The notes under the pieces: model-generated | What the model saw: the letters and a program-made list of their open reading frames with translations, nothing else | What the model was told of the DNA's origin: nothing | Databases searched by the model: none | Translations under genes and position numbers: made by a program | Assembly: GCA_026129905.1 (NCBI GenBank) | Contig: JAHCHE010000028.1 | Location: 50,139 to 114,138 of the forward strand | From: Bryobacteraceae bacterium | GTDB taxonomy: Bacteria > Acidobacteriota > Terriglobia > Bryobacterales > Bryobacteraceae | Reading direction: 5' to 3' | Length of the DNA: 64,000 bases | In this document: piece by piece, positions 63,998 through 64,000 of the stretch | Layout: the number at the start of each line of letters is the position of its first letter | How positions within the stretch are numbered: the first letter of the stretch is position 1

Positions 63998-64000
63998 TCG

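Overview
The window reads as a GC-rich chromosomal segment of an acidobacterium, most like Candidatus Solibacter, Bryobacter and relatives (Bryobacterales). This is inferred from gene content only. The pointers are a duplicated-permease (ADOP-type) ABC protein, two very large carboxypeptidase-regulatory/TonB receptors of the Oar type, a DUF1549/DUF1553 plus DUF1501 pair, several Tat-exported sugar oxidoreductase and isomerase genes, DUF1080, and many secreted carboxypeptidase-regulatory proteins. Genes are dense, on both strands, and often coupled by 4-nt stop/start overlaps. No rRNA, CRISPR array or intact insertion sequence was seen.

Layout. 0-2 kb: end of a membrane protein and a fatty acid desaturase. 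2.1-8.4 kb: an exported sorbosone-dehydrogenase-like protein with a seven-heme cytochrome, divergent from a DUF1549/1553-DUF1501-VOC run. 8.6-12.6 kb: a small antitoxin-like protein, an ADOP permease and a duplicated NTF2-like exported protein. 12.7-18.5 kb: two coupled carboxypeptidase-regulatory proteins, a GntR(YtrA)/membrane-protein pair with a visible promoter and operator, and a PfkB-type sugar kinase. 18.5-21.3 kb: a DMT transporter, small membrane proteins, a DinB protein and tRNA-Leu(CAA). 21.4-22.7 kb: next to the tRNA, a lone EVE-domain protein with a nuclease-like C-terminal half and lower GC. 22.8-31.2 kb: sugar isomerase and oxidoreductase, MOSC protein, glnA, xseA and two enolase-superfamily enzymes. 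31.3-35.1 kb: DUF1080, a membrane DnaJ protein and a ThDP enzyme. 35.1-36.7 kb: a decayed island holding an orphan HigA-like antitoxin, an IS4-type transposase scrap and a broken P-loop ATPase. 36.7-42.1 kb: esterase and TPR protein, then TlpA, membrane protein and PadR with an excellent 25-bp operator. 42.2-49.5 kb: two paralogous TonB/Oar receptors. 49.7-56.8 kb: a heme/TolB/TPR protein, then an ECF sigma, anti-sigma and GH63 glucosidase run. 56.9-64 kb: HAD phosphatase, lipoprotein, MEMO protein, glycogen debranching enzyme and treZ.

Taken together the segment describes a carbohydrate-scavenging soil heterotroph. Outer-membrane receptors and exported sugar hydrolases and oxidoreductases bring in and modify sugars. 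Intracellular alpha-glucan and trehalose enzymes (GH63, GDE, TreZ) form a second block. Its regulators are GntR, PadR and an ECF pair. The most unusual content is the EVE-nuclease-like gene beside tRNA-Leu and the decayed toxin-antitoxin/ATPase island at 35-36.7 kb.
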